NCBI GenBank assembly: GCA_013203545.1 | Contig: JABMQA010000192.1 | Location: 1-11,135, forward strand | Origin: Bacteroidota bacterium | GTDB lineage: Bacteria; Bacteroidota; Bacteroidia; Bacteroidales; 4484-276 | DNA length: 11,135 bases | Reading direction: 5' to 3' | Program-made: the position numbers and the translations under genes | Part shown: positions 1 through 5,135 of the stretch, in pieces | How the letters are laid out: every line of letters starts with the position of its first letter | How positions within the stretch are numbered: the first letter of the stretch is position 1 | The notes under the pieces: generated by a model | The model's database searches: none | Told to the model about the DNA's origin: nothing | What the model saw: only the letters and a program-made list of their open reading frames with translations

Positions 1-43
1 GTCCCCCTCAAAGAAGAAGAAAGTAAACTTGGATATTAAATAA
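1..43 (+). CDS. rpsC: Probable 3' end of rpsC (ribosomal protein S3), partial
   Basis: The window opens inside a gene whose last codons precede rplP; conserved gene order makes it rpsC, the 30S protein S3 near the mRNA entry site. The sequence alone does not settle the reading frame. The three options end at TAA 24-26 (PPQRRRK), TAA 37-39 (VPLKEEESKLGY) or TAA 41-43 (SPSKKKKVNLDIK). A short basic tail, as in the first or third option, suits S3 tails, which vary in this phylum. The end given here is the outer limit. The identity is inferred from synteny, not from homology that can be seen in so few residues. Confidence 0.45.
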   Translation, partial: SPSKKKKVNLDIK

Positions 44-49
44 AAGAAA

Positions 50-469
50 ATGTTACAGCCAAGGAAAACAAAATACAGGAAGCAGCAAAAGGGGAAAATG
101 AAGGGTAATGCAAATCGGGGCAACCAATTGGCATTCGGATCATTCGGTATTAAATCCCTTGAATTTGCCTGGATAACCGGACGTCAAATCGAAGCTGCCC
201 GGCAGGCCGTAACACGTCATATGAAACGTGAAGGTCAGCTTTGGATTAAAATTTTCCCAGATAAACCAGTTACAAAGAAACCTGCTGAGGTACGAATGGG
301 AAAAGGTAAAGGTGCACCTGAGTATTTTGTAGCCAGAGTTAACCCCGGGCGCATTTTGTTCGAAGCAGAAGGCGTACCACTGGAGGTTGCTAAAGAGGCC
401 TTACGCCTTGCGGCTCAGAAACTACCGGTGTTAACCAAGTTTATTGTAAGAAGAGATTACGTCGAATAA
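50..469 (+). CDS. rplP: 50S ribosomal protein L16
   Basis: L16 is a 23S rRNA-binding protein of the large subunit that helps shape the A-site tRNA pocket and joins late in 50S assembly. The 139-residue product is close to the usual 136-144. It opens with the family hallmark MLQPRKTKYRK, which fixes the start at 50. It also carries GSFGIKSLEFAWITGRQIEAAR (shown here in part: residues 30-36 and 40-51) and VRMGKGKG at 81-88. Arg82 aligns with E. coli Arg81, a residue hydroxylated in that species; whether that happens here is unknown. The leader has no Shine-Dalgarno motif, only A-rich sequence. The gene sits between the presumed rpsC end and rpmC, the standard S10-cluster order. Confidence 0.98.
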   Translation: MLQPRKTKYRKQQKGKMKGNANRGNQLAFGSFGIKSLEFAWITGRQIEAARQAVTRHMKREGQLWIKIFPDKPVTKKPAEVRMGKGKGAPEYFVARVNPGRILFEAEGVPLEVAKEALRLAAQKLPVLTKFIVRRDYVE

Positions 470-483
470 TTAATCGCGCAAAA

Positions 484-675
484 ATGAAACAAAGTGTAAT
501 AATAGAGTTGTCAAACGAAGACTTACTCGAACGATTGGAAGAGGAGCAAAAACAACTCACCAAGCTTAAACTCAATCATGCCGTTTCTCCATTGGAAAAT
601 CCGAATAAAATAAAGGATTACCGAAGAACGGTCGCCAGATTGAAAACAGAAATACACAAAAGGCAGCTTGTCTGA
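484..675 (+). CDS. rpmC: 50S ribosomal protein L29
   Basis: L29 is a small two-helix protein near the peptide exit tunnel, next to L23, where it forms part of the docking area for factors that act on nascent chains. The 63-residue product matches the usual length of about 60-70. It shows the typical pattern: an N-terminal helix with LSNEDLLERLEEEQKQL, the central LKLNHAVSPLENPNKIKDYRR region (the NP turn lies at residues 39-40), and a basic C-terminal helix with RRTVARLKTE. It ends in TGA, one of two TGA stops in the window. It lies 14 nt after rplP and 24 nt before rpsQ, consistent with one transcript. No Shine-Dalgarno motif is visible. Confidence 0.96.
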   Translation: MKQSVIIELSNEDLLERLEEEQKQLTKLKLNHAVSPLENPNKIKDYRRTVARLKTEIHKRQLV

Positions 676-699
676 AAATATTAAATATCAGAAATAAGA

Positions 700-966
700 A
701 TGGAAAGCAAAGCAACAAGATCGCTCCGAAAAGAAAGAACCGGCCTGGTCGTTAGTAACAAAATGGAAAAATCCATTGTGGTACAGGTTGAAAGAAGGGT
801 GAAGCATCCAAAATATGGAAAGTTTGTGAAAAAAACCACCAAGTTTTCTGCGCATGACGAAAATAATGATTGCAATATCGGTGATACTGTTCGAATAATG
901 GAAACCAGGCCATTAAGCAAGAACAAATGTTGGAGATTAGTAGAAATTATTGAAAGGGCTAAATAA
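700..966 (+). CDS. rpsQ: 30S ribosomal protein S17
   Basis: S17 is a primary 16S rRNA-binding protein with an OB fold that nucleates assembly of the 5' domain. The 88-residue product fits the usual 80-90. The family core is plain to see: RKERTGLVVSNKMEKSIVVQVER (in pieces at residues 10-32), then VKHPKYGKFVKKTTKFSAHDE and the segment NIGDTVRIMETRPLSKNKCWRL, which matches the conserved GD.V.I.E.RPLSK.K motif. It ends with TAA at 964-966 and rplN starts 2 nt later, so the two are probably translated in a coupled way. No Shine-Dalgarno motif precedes the ATG. Confidence 0.98.
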   Translation: MESKATRSLRKERTGLVVSNKMEKSIVVQVERRVKHPKYGKFVKKTTKFSAHDENNDCNIGDTVRIMETRPLSKNKCWRLVEIIERAK

Positions 967-968
967 TC

Positions 969-1298
969 ATGATACAGAAAGAATCCAGACTGGGTGTAGC
1001 TGACAACAGTGGTGCAAAGATTGTACTTTGTATCAATGTTCTTGGCGGAACAAGAAAGAGATATGCTACCATTGGCGATACCATCGTAGTAACAGTAAAA
1101 AGTGCAATTCCCTCCGGTAACATTAAAAAAGGAACTGTATCCAAAGCTGTTGTTGTTAGAACGAAAAAGGAAATACGTCGCAACGATGGTTCTTATATCC
1201 GATTCGACGATAACGCTGTAGTACTTCTGAATGCCGCTGGCGAAATGATGGGTACCCGTATTTTTGGTCCCGTTGCCCGTGAACTGAGGGAAAAGTAA
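969..1298 (+). CDS. rplN: 50S ribosomal protein L14, truncated by an in-frame stop
   Basis: L14 is a 23S rRNA-binding protein on the subunit interface side of the 50S. It neighbours L19, takes part in an intersubunit bridge, and is the docking partner of the silencing factor RsfS. The reading frame begins MIQKESRLGVADNSGAK and continues with VLGGTRKRYATIGD, KKGTVSKAVVVRTKKE, DGSYIRFDDNA, and GTRIFGPVARELREK, all family hallmarks. It then meets TAA at 1296-1298 after 109 residues, whereas L14 is normally 121-123. The same frame continues for 12 codons reading YMKIVSLAPEVL, the usual L14 C-terminus, to TAA at 1335-1337. Decoding the first TAA as any amino acid would give 122 residues. The missing part is the C-terminal helix. 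A sequence error, a recent nonsense change, or readthrough are all open. Confidence 0.95.
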   Translation: MIQKESRLGVADNSGAKIVLCINVLGGTRKRYATIGDTIVVTVKSAIPSGNIKKGTVSKAVVVRTKKEIRRNDGSYIRFDDNAVVLLNAAGEMMGTRIFGPVARELREK

Positions 1299-1337
1299 TA
1301 TATGAAAATCGTTTCTTTAGCACCCGAAGTGCTGTAA
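1299..1337 (+). pseudogene. Stranded L14 C-terminal codons after the premature stop
   Basis: These 12 sense codons plus TAA lie in frame with rplN, directly after its stop at 1296-1298, and read YMKIVSLAPEVL. That is the standard C-terminal helix of L14, with no decay at the protein level. An ATG at 1302-1304, three bases after the stop, could in principle restart translation to give an 11-residue peptide. Intact conservation suggests that the stop is new, is an error, or is bypassed. This entry is not an independent gene. Confidence 0.85.
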
Positions 1338-1356
1338 AACTTATGAAGAACAGGAA

Positions 1357-1683
1357 ATGACAAAACAGAAATTACATATCAAAAAGGGTGACAACGTAAT
1401 GGTTGTTTCAGGCGAATCAAAAGGCCAGCAAGGTAAAGTCCTGGTCTTGGATGCGAAAAAGAAAAAAGCCATCGTCGAGGGTATCAATATGGTAACAAAA
1501 CATGCCAAGCCTAGTGCCGACAATCCTCAGGGTGGTATTATTAAAAAAGAGGCACCGGTCCATATTTCCAACCTAATGATCGTAGATGGTGCAGGCAATG
1601 CTACCAGGATAGGTCACAAAGTTGATGCGAAATCTGGAAAATCGGTACGTTACTCAAAAAAATCAGGGGAGGTAATTAAATAA
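1357..1683 (+). CDS. rplX: 50S ribosomal protein L24
   Basis: L24 is an assembly-initiator protein that binds the 5' end of 23S rRNA and sits near the exit tunnel. The 108-residue product is normal in size. The KOW motif lies near the N-terminus, at KKGDNVMVVSGESKGQQGKV (residues 9-28). It is followed by KKKAIVEGINMVTKH, then the family segment PQGGIIKKEAPVHISNLM and the RIGHK stretch. The start at 1357 gives MTKQKLHIKKGD, the right place for the KOW motif. Its TAA (1681-1683) shares one base with the ATG of rplE, and its last codons contain the ribosome binding site of rplE. The distance from the normal rplN stop is 19 nt; from the premature stop it is 58 nt. Confidence 0.98.
   Translation: MTKQKLHIKKGDNVMVVSGESKGQQGKVLVLDAKKKKAIVEGINMVTKHAKPSADNPQGGIIKKEAPVHISNLMIVDGAGNATRIGHKVDAKSGKSVRYSKKSGEVIK
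1668..1673 (+). promoter_or_regulatory. Shine-Dalgarno motif for rplE
   Basis: The sequence GGAGGT lies 9 nt before the rplE ATG at 1683, inside the final codons of rplX. It is a full match to the 16S rRNA 3' end complement. Most genes in this window lack such a motif, so it stands out. Because it overlaps rplX codons for Gly-Glu-Val near a variable C-terminus, chance or coding constraint is possible but not compelling. Confidence 0.65.
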
Positions 1684-2243
1684 TGAGCTATATTCCTAGA
1701 TTAAAAGAAAAGTACAAAAACGACATCCTTCCTGCATTAGTGAAGCAGTTCGAGTACACATCGCCAATGCAGGCCCCCAAGTTGAAGAAAATATCCATTA
1801 ATCAGGGTTTGGGTGATGCCATTGCAGATAAGAAACTCATCGATTTTGGTATTAACGAAATGACCGCAATCGCAGGCCAGAAAGCAGTTTCCACCAAATC
1901 AAAAAAGGATATCTCAAACTTTAAGTTGAGAAAAGGTATGCCGATTGGTGTTAGGGTTACCCTTAGAGGCGTTCAAATGTATGAATTTCTCGATAGGTTA
2001 ATTTCTGTGGCCATTCCGCGTGTCAGGGACTTCAGGGGAGTTAACGACAAAGGGTTTGATGGGCGTGGAAATTATACCCTGGGTGTAACTGAGCAGATTA
2101 TTTTTCCTGAGATCCATATCGACAAGGTGAATAAAATCAATGGTTTGGATATCACATTTGTTACCAGTGCAAATACCGACAGGGAAGCATATGCACTGCT
2201 TAAAGAATTTGGAATTCCATTTAAAAACAGAAATACTCAGTAA
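1683..2243 (+). CDS. rplE: 50S ribosomal protein L5
   Basis: L5 binds 5S rRNA and forms part of the central protuberance, touching the P-site tRNA and the S13 side of the intersubunit bridge. The 186-residue product fits the usual 178-185 or so. Visible hallmarks are PKLKKISINQGLGDA (residues 32-46), AGQKAVSTKSKKDISNFKLRKGMPIG in pieces at 64-89, RVTLRGVQMYEFLDRL at 91-106, PRVRDFRGVN at 112-121, FDGRGNYTLGVTEQIIFPEI at 125-144 and the closing REAYALLKEFGIPF. The ATG overlaps the rplX stop by one base (TAATG) and has a strong Shine-Dalgarno motif, so both coupling and independent initiation are possible. In E. coli the start of this gene is the target for S8 feedback; no such RNA site is evident here by eye. 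Confidence 0.99.
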   Translation: MSYIPRLKEKYKNDILPALVKQFEYTSPMQAPKLKKISINQGLGDAIADKKLIDFGINEMTAIAGQKAVSTKSKKDISNFKLRKGMPIGVRVTLRGVQMYEFLDRLISVAIPRVRDFRGVNDKGFDGRGNYTLGVTEQIIFPEIHIDKVNKINGLDITFVTSANTDREAYALLKEFGIPFKNRNTQ

Positions 2244-2246
2244 GCC

Positions 2247-2516
2247 ATGGCAAAAGAGTCAATGAAAGCAAGAGAAGTCAAAAGGGCGAAACTTGTTGAA
2301 AAATATGCTAAAAAACGTGCCGAATTACTGGCAGAAGGTGATTATATAGGTTTGCAGAAGCTTCCTAAAAATGCTTCACCGGTACGCATGCACAACCGGT
2401 GTAAGTTAAGTGGCCGGCCCAAGGGTTATATGAGAATGTTTGGCCTGTCAAGGATAAACTTCAGGGAAATGGCATTGCAGGGATTAATCCCCGGCATAAA
2501 AAAGTCGAGCTGGTAA
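2247..2516 (+). CDS. rpsN: 30S ribosomal protein S14, zinc-independent form
   Basis: S14 is a late-binding protein of the 30S head, close to the A-site side of the decoding region. At 89 residues it is the longer form. Hallmarks are MAKESMKAREVKRAKLVEKY at the start, KLPKNASPVRMHNRCKLSGRPKGY across residues 38-61, and the C-terminal FGLSRINFREMALQGLIPGIKKSSW (residues 65-89). Only one cysteine (Cys52) is present, in place of the two CXXC pairs of the short zinc-binding form. That makes it the C-minus type, common where zinc is limiting or simply the only form in a lineage. It starts 3 nt after rplE ends, with no Shine-Dalgarno motif. Confidence 0.98.
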   Translation: MAKESMKAREVKRAKLVEKYAKKRAELLAEGDYIGLQKLPKNASPVRMHNRCKLSGRPKGYMRMFGLSRINFREMALQGLIPGIKKSSW

Positions 2517-2552
2517 ATTTTAGTTGTCGAAAAATATAAAAGTTTATAAGAT

Positions 2553-2951
2553 ATGATTACTGATCCGATATCAGATTATTTGACAAGAATAAGGAATGCC
2601 ATAATGGCCAACCACCGTATCGTGGAAATTCCTACTTCGAAACTGAAAAAGGAAATTACAAAAATACTTTTTAGTAAAGGTTATATTTTGAATTACAAAT
2701 TTGAGGATGAGAAATTTCCTGGTGTAATAAAAATTGCATTGAAATATCATCCGGTAACAAAACTTTCAGCCATTACTTCAATCGATAAGGTAAGTCGGCC
2801 CGGGTTAAGAAAATATGTGGGCGCTGATGAATTGCCAAGGGTATTGAATGGACTCGGAGTTGCTGTCATTAGTACATCACGTGGTTTGATGACAGACAAG
2901 GAAGCTAGGCGGGAAAATATTGGTGGTGAAGTTTTGTGTTACGTCAGCTAA
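2553..2951 (+). CDS. rpsH: 30S ribosomal protein S8
   Basis: S8 is a primary binder of the 16S central domain, needed for platform assembly. In E. coli it also represses the spc operon by binding mRNA at rplE. The product is 132 residues, the normal size. The start MITDPISDYLTRIRNA is the classic N-terminus and fixes the ATG at 2553. The C-terminal domain has RPGLRKYVGADELPRVLNGLG and the family signature ISTSRGLMTDKEAR, followed by IGGEVLCYVS. A 36-nt gap separates it from rpsN and a 20-nt gap from rplF. Whether S8 feedback operates here cannot be judged from the sequence. Confidence 0.98.
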   Translation: MITDPISDYLTRIRNAIMANHRIVEIPTSKLKKEITKILFSKGYILNYKFEDEKFPGVIKIALKYHPVTKLSAITSIDKVSRPGLRKYVGADELPRVLNGLGVAVISTSRGLMTDKEARRENIGGEVLCYVS

Positions 2952-2956
2952 AATAT

Positions 2957-2962
2957 AAGGAG
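2957..2962 (+). promoter_or_regulatory. Shine-Dalgarno motif for rplF
   Basis: AAGGAG lies 9 nt before the rplF ATG at 2972, in the non-coding gap after rpsH. With its flanks it reads TAAGGAGAT, one base off the full anti-Shine-Dalgarno complement. Since it is intergenic, no protein-coding constraint explains it. It is unusual among the A/T-rich leaders of this block. Confidence 0.75.
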
Positions 2963-2971
2963 ATTTAAGAT

Positions 2972-3526
2972 ATGTCACGTATAGGAAAATTACCAATAAG
3001 TATCCCGAATGGTGTGGAAATCAAGATATCGGATAAAAACCTGGTAACCGTAAAAGGAGTTCTTGGAACACTTGAGCAACAGGTTGATCCTGATATTAAG
3101 ATTAATATTGAAGATGGTGTAATCACTGTTGAGAGACCAACAGATCAAAAAAGGCATAAATCTATGCATGGCTTGTACAGGTCGCTTATTGCAAATATGG
3201 TAAAAGGTGTTACCGAGGGGTTTAAAATTGTTCAGGAATTGGTAGGTGTAGGCTACAAAGCAAAGGCAGAAGGACAACAGTTGGAATTGTCGTTGGGTTT
3301 TTCGCACAACATCATATTTATTTTACCTGAAGAAATTAAGGTAGAAACTGTTACCCAACGTGGTAAAAACCCAACCATTACAATGACCTCTGTTGATAAG
3401 CAACTGGTAGGCCAGGTGGCTGCTAAGATCAGGTCGCTCAGAAAACCTGAACCTTATAAGGGTAAAGGTATTAAGTACCAGGGTGAAGAAATTAAGCGTA
3501 AGACAGGTAAAGCTGCTGCTAGTTAA
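2972..3526 (+). CDS. rplF: 50S ribosomal protein L6
   Basis: L6 binds 23S rRNA near the sarcin-ricin loop and the GTPase factor site. The 184-residue product is of usual length (about 177-184). It has the duplicated alpha/beta architecture: a first domain (about 1-80) starting MSRIGKLPISIPNGVE with VTVKGVLGTLEQ, and a second domain (about 81-184) with GFKIVQELVGVGYKAKAEG and LELSLGFSHNI. The C-terminal signature KPEPYKGKGIKYQGEEIKRK (158-177) is intact, followed by a short Ala-rich tail. The gene ends in tandem stops, TAATAG. It has one of the few clear Shine-Dalgarno motifs in the window. Confidence 0.99.
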   Translation: MSRIGKLPISIPNGVEIKISDKNLVTVKGVLGTLEQQVDPDIKINIEDGVITVERPTDQKRHKSMHGLYRSLIANMVKGVTEGFKIVQELVGVGYKAKAEGQQLELSLGFSHNIIFILPEEIKVETVTQRGKNPTITMTSVDKQLVGQVAAKIRSLRKPEPYKGKGIKYQGEEIKRKTGKAAAS

Positions 3527-3571
3527 TAGTTAGAGTATAATCTTTTATAGAAGTTAAAATCCCATTTTGAA

Positions 3572-3934
3572 ATGGCTATAAAAAACAGAAAAAATTACCG
3601 TAGGTTTAGAATTAAACAGCGGATTCGGAAAATAATTTCCGGAACACCTGAGCGCCCAAGGTTGACAATATTCAGGAGCAATAAAGAAATTTACGCCCAG
3701 GTTATTGACGACCTTGCAGGACAAACGCTAGTGGCGGCTTCGTCAAAAAGTAAAGATATGGCAGGTGAGAAAGTAACCAAATTGGTTCAGGCAACAAAGG
3801 TAGGGGCATTAATTGCTCAAAAAGCTAAAGATGCAGGAATTACCACAGTTGTATTCGACAGAAATGGTTATTTGTATCACGGCAGGGTTAAATCATTGGC
3901 GGAGGCTGTTAGAAAAGGCGGATTAAAATTTTAA
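3572..3934 (+). CDS. rplR: 50S ribosomal protein L18
   Basis: L18 binds 5S rRNA together with L5 and helps attach it to the 50S central protuberance. The 120-residue product is typical. It has the basic N-terminal tail (MAIKNRKNYRRFRIKQRIRK), then GTPERPRLTIFRSNKEIYAQVIDD with the conserved RPRL.VFRSN-like core, and the C-terminal VFDRNGYLYHGRVKSLAEAVRKGGLKF region (residues about 94-120), matching the family's FDR.GY.YHGR..ALA...R..GL..F pattern. The gap before it (45 nt after rplF) is among the larger ones in the block. No Shine-Dalgarno motif is present; the ATG follows TTTTGAA. Confidence 0.98.
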   Translation: MAIKNRKNYRRFRIKQRIRKIISGTPERPRLTIFRSNKEIYAQVIDDLAGQTLVAASSKSKDMAGEKVTKLVQATKVGALIAQKAKDAGITTVVFDRNGYLYHGRVKSLAEAVRKGGLKF

Positions 3935-3940
3935 CGAATT

Positions 3941-4459
3941 ATGGCAAACGTAAACATAAAAAGAGTAAAGTCAAGCGAAATCGAATTTAAGGATAAGCTT
4001 GTTAGTATCCAGAGGGTAACCAAAGTTACAAAAGGTGGGCGTACCTTTAGTTTCTCGGCAATTGTCGTGGTAGGAAACGAAAATGGTGTGGTTGGCCATG
4101 GCCTTGGTAAGGCGAAAGAGGTAACTGCTGCCATTGCAAAGGGTATCGACGATGCCAAGAAAAACCTGGTTAAGGTGCCTGTTTTGCATGGAACGCTGCC
4201 GCATGAAGCCTATGGGAAATATAGTGGTGCATATGTTTTTATGAAACCGGCAGCGCCTGGTACCGGAGTAATTGCCGGTGGTGCTATGCGTGCAGTTTTC
4301 GAGAGTGTAGGCATTAAGGATGTACTTGCCAAATCCAAAGGTTCGTCAAATCCGCACAGCGTTGTAAAGGCAACCATCAATGCATTGTTGCAAATGCGTG
4401 ACCCCTATACCATTGCCCAATTAAGGGGTATTGAGCTTGAACAGGTTTTTAATGGTTAA
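3941..4459 (+). CDS. rpsE: 30S ribosomal protein S5
   Basis: S5 lies on the solvent side of the 30S near the decoding centre and the mRNA entry channel. It influences translational accuracy and mRNA unwinding. The 172-residue product fits the family. The N-terminal double-stranded RNA-binding-like domain shows EFKDKLVSIQRVTKVTKGGRTFSFSAIVVVGNENGVVGHGLGKAKEV (in pieces over residues 16-62), including the GGR loop associated with spectinomycin sensitivity in other bacteria. The C-terminal domain shows AAPGTGVIAGGAMRAVFESVGI and SKGSSNPHSVVKAT. It follows rplR by 6 nt and precedes rpmD by 21 nt. Confidence 0.99.
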   Translation: MANVNIKRVKSSEIEFKDKLVSIQRVTKVTKGGRTFSFSAIVVVGNENGVVGHGLGKAKEVTAAIAKGIDDAKKNLVKVPVLHGTLPHEAYGKYSGAYVFMKPAAPGTGVIAGGAMRAVFESVGIKDVLAKSKGSSNPHSVVKATINALLQMRDPYTIAQLRGIELEQVFNG

Positions 4460-4480
4460 AACAACGAAAAACTTACGGTA

Positions 4481-4660
4481 ATGAAGAAGCTGAAAATTAA
4501 ACAGGTAAGAAGCGCAATCGGACGTCCCGGTAGGCAGAAAAAAACTCTCCAGGCTCTTGGGATTCACAGAATGAACCAGGAAATTGAAGTTAATGCCAGC
4601 CCACAAATTGTAGGCATGGTCGAAAAAGTAAAGCATTTGCTTAAAGTAGAAGAAGTATAA
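4481..4660 (+). CDS. rpmD: 50S ribosomal protein L30
   Basis: L30 is a small two-helix, three-strand 23S rRNA-binding protein of the large subunit. Translation from the ATG at 4481 gives 59 residues, beginning MKKLKIKQVRSAIGRPGRQK and continuing TLQALGIHRMNQEIEV, then NASPQIVGMVEKVKHLLKVEEV. The I.RP..Q..TL..LGL.R.N segment and the final VKHL..VEE are the family hallmarks. Its position between rpsE and rplO is the canonical one. It is too short to stand out in a length-based search but the homology is clear. The stop is TAA at 4658-4660. Confidence 0.97.
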   Translation: MKKLKIKQVRSAIGRPGRQKKTLQALGIHRMNQEIEVNASPQIVGMVEKVKHLLKVEEV

Positions 4661-4682
4661 ATTAGCATAATTGATACAAATC

Positions 4683-5129
4683 ATGGATCTGAGTAATCTT
4701 AAACCAGCAAAAGGTTCAATAAAGAATAGAAAGCGTATAGCACGGGGTCAGGGTTCCGGCAGGGGAGGAACGGCTACAAGAGGGCATAAAGGTGCCCAGT
4801 CAAGGTCGGGTTATAGTCGTAAACCGGGATTCGAAGGAGGTCAAATGCCGCTTTACAGACGTGTTCCGAAAGGCGGATTTAAAAATATCAATCGCAAGGA
4901 ATATCATGGAATCAACCTTGATACACTGCAAAAACTGAATGAGGAAAAGAATATATCCATATTCGACCTGGAGGTGTTGATCCAAAATGGTCTTGCCCAA
5001 AAGAAAGATCTTATCAAGATTTTGGGAAGAGGCGAATTGAAATCAAAAATCGAAGTTACGGCGCATGCATTTTCAGAAACTGCCATTACAGCAATAGAAG
5101 CTAACGGTGGTGTTGCAACAAAAATCTAA
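4683..5129 (+). CDS. rplO: 50S ribosomal protein L15
   Basis: L15 is a 23S rRNA-binding protein with an extended Gly/Arg-rich arm that threads into the 50S and aids late assembly. I place the start at ATG 4683 (MDLSNLKPAKGS), which matches the family N-terminus. An upstream TTG at 4671 would add four residues and has no support. The 148-residue product has the Gly/Arg-rich segment RIARGQGSGRGGTATRGHKG (residues 18-37), the hallmark GFEGGQMPLYRRVPKGGF (49-66), and a C-terminal domain ending in KIEVTAHAFSETAITAIEANGG, where the AFS..A...IE..GG pattern is conserved. It precedes secY by 6 nt. Confidence 0.98.
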   Translation: MDLSNLKPAKGSIKNRKRIARGQGSGRGGTATRGHKGAQSRSGYSRKPGFEGGQMPLYRRVPKGGFKNINRKEYHGINLDTLQKLNEEKNISIFDLEVLIQNGLAQKKDLIKILGRGELKSKIEVTAHAFSETAITAIEANGGVATKI

Positions 5130-5135
5130 TTCTGA

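Noticed and set aside
969..1337. Reassignment of TAA to a sense codon as the explanation for the rplN stop
   Set aside because: Nineteen of the 22 complete genes here end in TAA at the expected family length, so TAA acts as a normal stop in this genome.
1343..1360. Five-codon frame MKNRK whose TGA overlaps the rplX ATG
   Set aside because: Too short to judge, A-rich, and without a ribosome binding site. Frames like this arise often in A/T-rich gaps.
3535..3545. TATAAT in the rplF-rplR gap as a possible -10 promoter box
   Set aside because: The main sigma factor of this phylum uses a different -7 consensus, no -35 or -33 element is seen, and A/T-rich gaps give such matches by chance.
4833..4847. 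AAGGAGGT followed closely by ATG inside rplO, which looks like an internal start
   Set aside because: The bases encode the conserved GFEGGQMP motif of L15, which explains them, and the spacing of three bases to the ATG is too short for normal initiation.
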